Part shown: in pieces, positions 61,352-64,000 of the stretch
Layout of the letters: the number at the start of each line of letters is the position of its first letter
How positions within the stretch are numbered: the stretch's first letter is position 1
Assembly (NCBI RefSeq): GCF_031458135.1
Contig: NZ_JAVDXW010000001.1
Coordinates: 4,092,001-4,156,000 of the forward strand
DNA length: 64,000 nt
Direction of reading: 5' to 3'
Source: Haloactinomyces albus
GTDB lineage: Bacteria > Actinomycetota > Actinomycetes > Mycobacteriales > Pseudonocardiaceae
Notes under the pieces: model-generated
Seen by the model: only the letters and a program-made list of their open reading frames with translations
Told to the model about the DNA's origin: nothing
The model's database searches: none
Made by a program: the position numbers and the translations under genes

Positions 61352-62184
61352 GATTGACCTCCTTGCATCGTTACCTCGGCTACGGTGCTGTTCTGGTGTG
61401 GCTGCATGGTGAGCAACCGTCGGTCCCGCAGCACCGGAAACTGCGCCCGAACCCGACCGACAGCGCCGATGTCCACCTCGCAGCAGGTGATGCCCTCCTC
61501 AGTGCCGGCTTCGACCAGTACCTCACCCCACGGGTCGACGATGCGACTGTGCCCGCCGAGGGCGGTGCCGTGCTGCTCACCTACGGCGTTGCAGCCGATG
61601 ACCACCATTTGCTGTTCCACGGCGCGGGTGGTGGTGAACAGCTGCCAATGCGCTCGCCGCGCGGCCGGCCACGCCGCAGGCACGGCCACCGTCTGTGCGC
61701 CGGCATCGACCAGCGCCCGCCACAATTCGGGAAACCGCAAGTCATAGCAGGTGGTGGAACCGATCGGCCCCAGCGCGCTGTCTGCCACGGAGACCGTGTC
61801 ACCGCTGGTGAGTAGTTCCGCTTCGCGGGACTGATAGCCGAAGACGTGCATCTTGCGGTAGGTGTGCAACACCGATCCATCCGGTGCGATCAGCACCGCC
61901 GTGTTGTGGATGCGTCCCTCTGCGCCGCGTTCCAGGATGCTGCCGAGGTGAACGTGCGCATCCAAATCCCGCGCCCAGTCGCGTCCGGCTGAGACCGTGT
62001 CTCCGTTCAAGGACTCGGCCAGCTCGTCGTAGGCATCGAAGGCGAAGTATCCCGGTGCCCACAGTTCTGGCAGCACCACCAGGTCCGCCCCACGCGCTTG
62101 CCGCACCATCCGGCCAATACGGTGACGTCGCTGCCACACCGGCTCTTCCGGTGGGCTGGCGGCCTGCACCATCGCGACTCTCAT
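61348..62184 (-). CDS. Carbon-nitrogen hydrolase (nitrilase superfamily), omega-amidase-like
   Basis: A 278-residue nitrilase-superfamily amidohydrolase. The catalytic triad is E40 (VVLPELW), K111 (YRKMHVFGYQ) and C146 (STTCYDLRFPELWR). FGYQSREAELLTSGD and VGCNAV-like segments resemble omega-amidases and deaminated-glutathione amidases rather than true nitrilases. ATG 62184 overlaps the GntR gene stop (ATGA). In this operon it may hydrolyse a terminal amide released by ring opening, such as 2-oxoglutaramate; that is an inference from chemistry and context. Confidence 0.88.
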   Translation of the reverse strand: MRVAMVQAASPPEEPVWQRRHRIGRMVRQARGADLVVLPELWAPGYFAFDAYDELAESLNGDTVSAGRDWARDLDAHVHLGSILERGAEGRIHNTAVLIAPDGSVLHTYRKMHVFGYQSREAELLTSGDTVSVADSALGPIGSTTCYDLRFPELWRALVDAGAQTVAVPAAWPAARRAHWQLFTTTRAVEQQMVVIGCNAVGEQHGTALGGHSRIVDPWGEVLVEAGTEEGITCCEVDIGAVGRVRAQFPVLRDRRLLTMQPHQNSTVAEVTMQGGQS

Positions 62185-62885
62185 GACGCCACCACCGGTC
62201 CGGAGCCGCCGGCGTGGGATCCCCAGTCGACGATGGCAGGCAGGTTCAGTGTTGCCAGCGTGCTCGCCAGGTGGGCGGAGACCGCATGCGCGGCGCGTTC
62301 CGCCTCGCCGGACCGTATCGCCGACACGATCGCGGCATGCTCGTCCAGTACGGTGCGCACCCGATCCTCGGCAGAAGCGACGGCATGCAAACCCATGCGT
62401 ACCTGCCGTTCGCGCAGCGACTCGTAGAAATCGGCAAGCACCTGATTCCCTGCCCTACGTACGATCGTGCGGTGGAAGGCTCGGTCGCAGTCGATAAAGG
62501 CCACCGGATCCTCGGACAGGTCCTCCTGCTCGGTCACGAGACGGTCCAGATCCTCAGCCAGACCCTCCACAATGGGCGTCACCTGACGCACGCACCAGTC
62601 CTCCACCAGACCCCGGGCCTGCATCACCGCCTGCACCTCGCTATCCGAGATCGGCGGCACGAACGCCCCCTTCTTGGGCACGATCTGCACGACCCCTTCG
62701 GCCTGTAACCGCAGCAGCGCCTCACGTACCGGCGTCCGCGACGTGCCCGCCGCCTCGGCAACTCCTACCTCGGTCAGGAACGAACCCTCCTGGCGAGGCA
62801 AGCCGGCGATGTGGCCCTTCAGCCACCGATACGTCACGTCCTGCGCGGAGCCACGGCGCTCCTCGGATCCCTGTTCGTTCCTCAT
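62181..62885 (-). CDS. GntR/FadR-type (FCD domain) regulator of the HpaB operon
   Basis: A 234-residue GntR-family regulator, first gene of the operon. Residues 15-80 carry the winged helix-turn-helix (VAEAAGTSRTPVREALLRLQ, then AEGVVQIVPKKGAFV); residues 90-220 the FCD effector domain with the metal-binding D, H and H residues in DCDRAFHRTIV and HAAIVSAIRSGEAERA. The ATG at 62885 has no clear ribosome binding site and the presumed operators almost touch it, so the mRNA may be leaderless or nearly so. It probably represses the operon until an aromatic acid or amide intermediate is present. Confidence 0.85.
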   Translation of the reverse strand: MRNEQGSEERRGSAQDVTYRWLKGHIAGLPRQEGSFLTEVGVAEAAGTSRTPVREALLRLQAEGVVQIVPKKGAFVPPISDSEVQAVMQARGLVEDWCVRQVTPIVEGLAEDLDRLVTEQEDLSEDPVAFIDCDRAFHRTIVRRAGNQVLADFYESLRERQVRMGLHAVASAEDRVRTVLDEHAAIVSAIRSGEAERAAHAVSAHLASTLATLNLPAIVDWGSHAGGSGPVVAS

Positions 62886-62892
62886 GGACTAA

Positions 62893-62935
62893 CTGTATAC
62901 ATGTTGCGTACAGGAAGCACAAGACCTGTATGCAG
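62893..62935. promoter_or_regulatory. GntR-type operator pair at the operon promoter
   Basis: CTGTATAC (62893-62900) faces CGTACAG (62907-62913), giving arms CTGTA/TACAG; a second dyad CTGTATGCAG lies at 62926-62935. These resemble FadR-subfamily sites (TNGTNNNACNA class). They begin eight bases before the GntR start codon, so binding would cover the promoter or transcript start. Confidence 0.55.
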
Positions 62936-63375
62936 TAAGAGGACATGCGGGGAAGGACCGGGTGGGCATATCCATACAAGAGCAGGACGCATCGAGCGCT
63001 GGAGCGGAACAGCTCACCGGGGCAAGCCGCACACGTCCGTTCGGCGACGAACTCCTGCAGCTGTCCCAAGGTGAGGTCGGCCGGAGTGCGACACCGACCG
63101 ACATCGCGGAATGCGTGCGGCGAGGCACCACCAGACTTGATCAGCAAGGACTGATCAAGCCGGCCCGCTCCGATCGGCAACGCAGTCGAATGCCCTGCCG
63201 AACGACCGAATGTGGGAGCCGCGGAAGCGCGGCCGAGAAACGTGCCAGGCGTATTCCGGCCGTCCCCGGGAAGGGCTCTTGCACGGGATCGCCGAAATCG
63301 ACGCCGGTCGGGCGCCGGGATGCAGTCTGCGGGGACCTGGCCGGGTCGAGTATGTCTGTCGATGGGTCCGTGAGT
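62936..63375. other. Intergenic space, no gene supported
   Basis: About 440 bp between the GntR operator and the amidohydrolase stop. Long frames exist on both strands, but none has a ribosome binding site or recognisable protein segment. A short plus-strand stretch near 63050-63150 reads a plausible protein-like composition but I cannot assign it. Confidence 0.4.
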
Positions 63376-64000
63376 TTACGCCCGCCATACCGTGCTGCCG
63401 CCGATAACGGTGCGCAGTACGCGGGCCTGTAGCAGCGATCCGGGATCGGTGTTGAATGGGTTGCGGTCCAGGACGATGAAGTCGGCGAGGAGTCCGGATT
63501 CGAGCTTGCCGAGCGCAGTTTCGCTGCCGCAGGCCCAGGCTGAGTCTGTTGTGGCGTGTCGGACTGCGTCGGGCAGTGGTACCGCGAGATGCGGCTGTGG
63601 TGCGAGGAGGGATGGATCAGAGGGTGAGCGTCGGGTATTGGCGATGTAGAGATTCGGCAGAGGTGGGTGCGGGGCGGTCGGTGCGTCGGTGCCGAAAGCG
63701 AGTCGGGCACCGGTGCCGGTGAATTCGGGCCAGGCGAAGCCTCGCTCGGCGCGTGCGTCACCGAGCATGGCGGCCCAGTTCGCTCTGATGGCAGGGTCGG
63801 CGTGTACCGGCTGCATGGACGCAGTGATGCCGAGTTGGGCAAGGCGGGGTACGTCAGCCGGGTCGACGTACTCGAGGTGCTCGATGCGATGCCTGCGGGG
63901 GCGTGGGCCGTTCGCCTGGTGGGCGTGTTCGAGTGCGTCGAGCGCGATTCGGGTGGCCTTGTCACCGATCGCGTGCAGTGCGACTTGCAGCCCGGCGGCG
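63376..64000 (-). CDS. Amidohydrolase family 3 (YtcJ-like), 5' end outside window
   Basis: The C-terminal 207 residues of a metal-dependent amidohydrolase. Visible are VALHAIGDKATRIALDALEH with the metal-binding histidine, RHRIEHLEYVDPADVPRLAQ, GITASMQPVHADPAIRANWA, ARLAFGTDAPTAPHPPLPNL with the catalytic aspartate, and the closing GKLESGLLADFIVLDRNPFN, as in YtcJ-type (Amidohydro_3) enzymes of about 540 residues. It continues beyond the window edge. It is on the same strand as the GntR operon but 490 bp upstream of it, so it is probably a separate unit, possibly related to the same amide or lactam metabolism. Confidence 0.88.
   Translation of the reverse strand, partial: AAGLQVALHAIGDKATRIALDALEHAHQANGPRPRRHRIEHLEYVDPADVPRLAQLGITASMQPVHADPAIRANWAAMLGDARAERGFAWPEFTGTGARLAFGTDAPTAPHPPLPNLYIANTRRSPSDPSLLAPQPHLAVPLPDAVRHATTDSAWACGSETALGKLESGLLADFIVLDRNPFNTDPGSLLQARVLRTVIGGSTVWRA

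Noticed and set aside
62962..63432. Plus-strand 156-residue frame upstream of the amidohydrolase stop
   Set aside because: It runs through the convergent gene's 3' end, lacks a ribosome binding site and shows no family segment.

Overview
The window is high-GC DNA with GGAGG-type ribosome binding sites, frequent GTG starts and many 1-4 nt gene overlaps, so it comes from an actinomycete. A Pseudonocardiaceae or Mycobacteriales-like genome is my best guess, because a LysR/BlaB-like beta-lactamase locus, a mim-type regulator locus and LutABC are all present; this is inference, not proof. No rRNA, tRNA or CRISPR array is visible. Most of the window is accessory carbon catabolism, much of it for plant cell wall (pectin) components.

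Layout. 1-1077: 3'-truncated malate:quinone oxidoreductase. 1188-11993: aldarate module on the minus strand, namely kdgD, 2-oxoglutarate-semialdehyde dehydrogenase, gudD, two MFS carriers, a second glucarate dehydratase and a talarate/galactarate dehydratase, with a divergent LysR regulator. 12255-14392: HpnB-like glycosyltransferase and a secreted glycerophosphodiester phosphodiesterase, separated by a perfect terminator. 14721-15008: ribbon-helix-helix antitoxin remnant and a tandem repeat. 15040-17849: blaB-like and blaA-like regulators divergent from a class A beta-lactamase lipoprotein. 17900-19262: VOC protein and AraC regulator. 19519-27240: rhamnose locus (LacI repressor, rhaEW fusion, rhaB, lutABC) that carries L-rhamnose breakdown through L-lactate to pyruvate. 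27353-28638: DUF3500 protein with a small coupled ORF. 28889-34813: SDR, ABM protein, zinc alcohol dehydrogenase, DUF59 protein, amidohydrolase and a GAF/Fis regulator, matching the accessory part of mycobacterial mimABCD loci but without the monooxygenase. 34924-44900: rhamnogalacturonan-I locus with a GH2 beta-galactosidase destroyed by an IS607-type element, a PL11 lyase, an SGNH esterase and a PL26-like lyase. 45115-55777: uncharacterised LacI-controlled catabolic locus (TIM-barrel isomerase, DUF993, two Gfo/Idh/MocA oxidoreductases, PmoA-like protein, MHS transporter, AGE epimerase) with repeated GGAAAGCGCTTTCC operators, a cupin pseudogene and a LacI pseudogene. 56555-62885: HpaB-type monooxygenase operon with flavin reductase, cupin, DUF2848 hydrolase, nitrilase-family hydrolase, GntR regulator and a BenE carrier. 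63376-64000: end of an amidohydrolase.

How parts may work together. Rhamnogalacturonan lyases and esterase release rhamnose and galacturonate units; rhamnose feeds rhaB/rhaEW/lutABC, and aldarates feed the three dehydratases, KdgD and the semialdehyde dehydrogenase to 2-oxoglutarate. Operators of the form TGAAACGTTTTA lie both at the rhamnose LacI gene and between the rhamnogalacturonan genes more than 20 kb away, suggesting one repressor for both. The LacI at 47266 has its own operator set. Rhamnose isomerase, a rhamnose transporter and uronate dehydrogenase are not in the window and must be elsewhere if the routes are complete.
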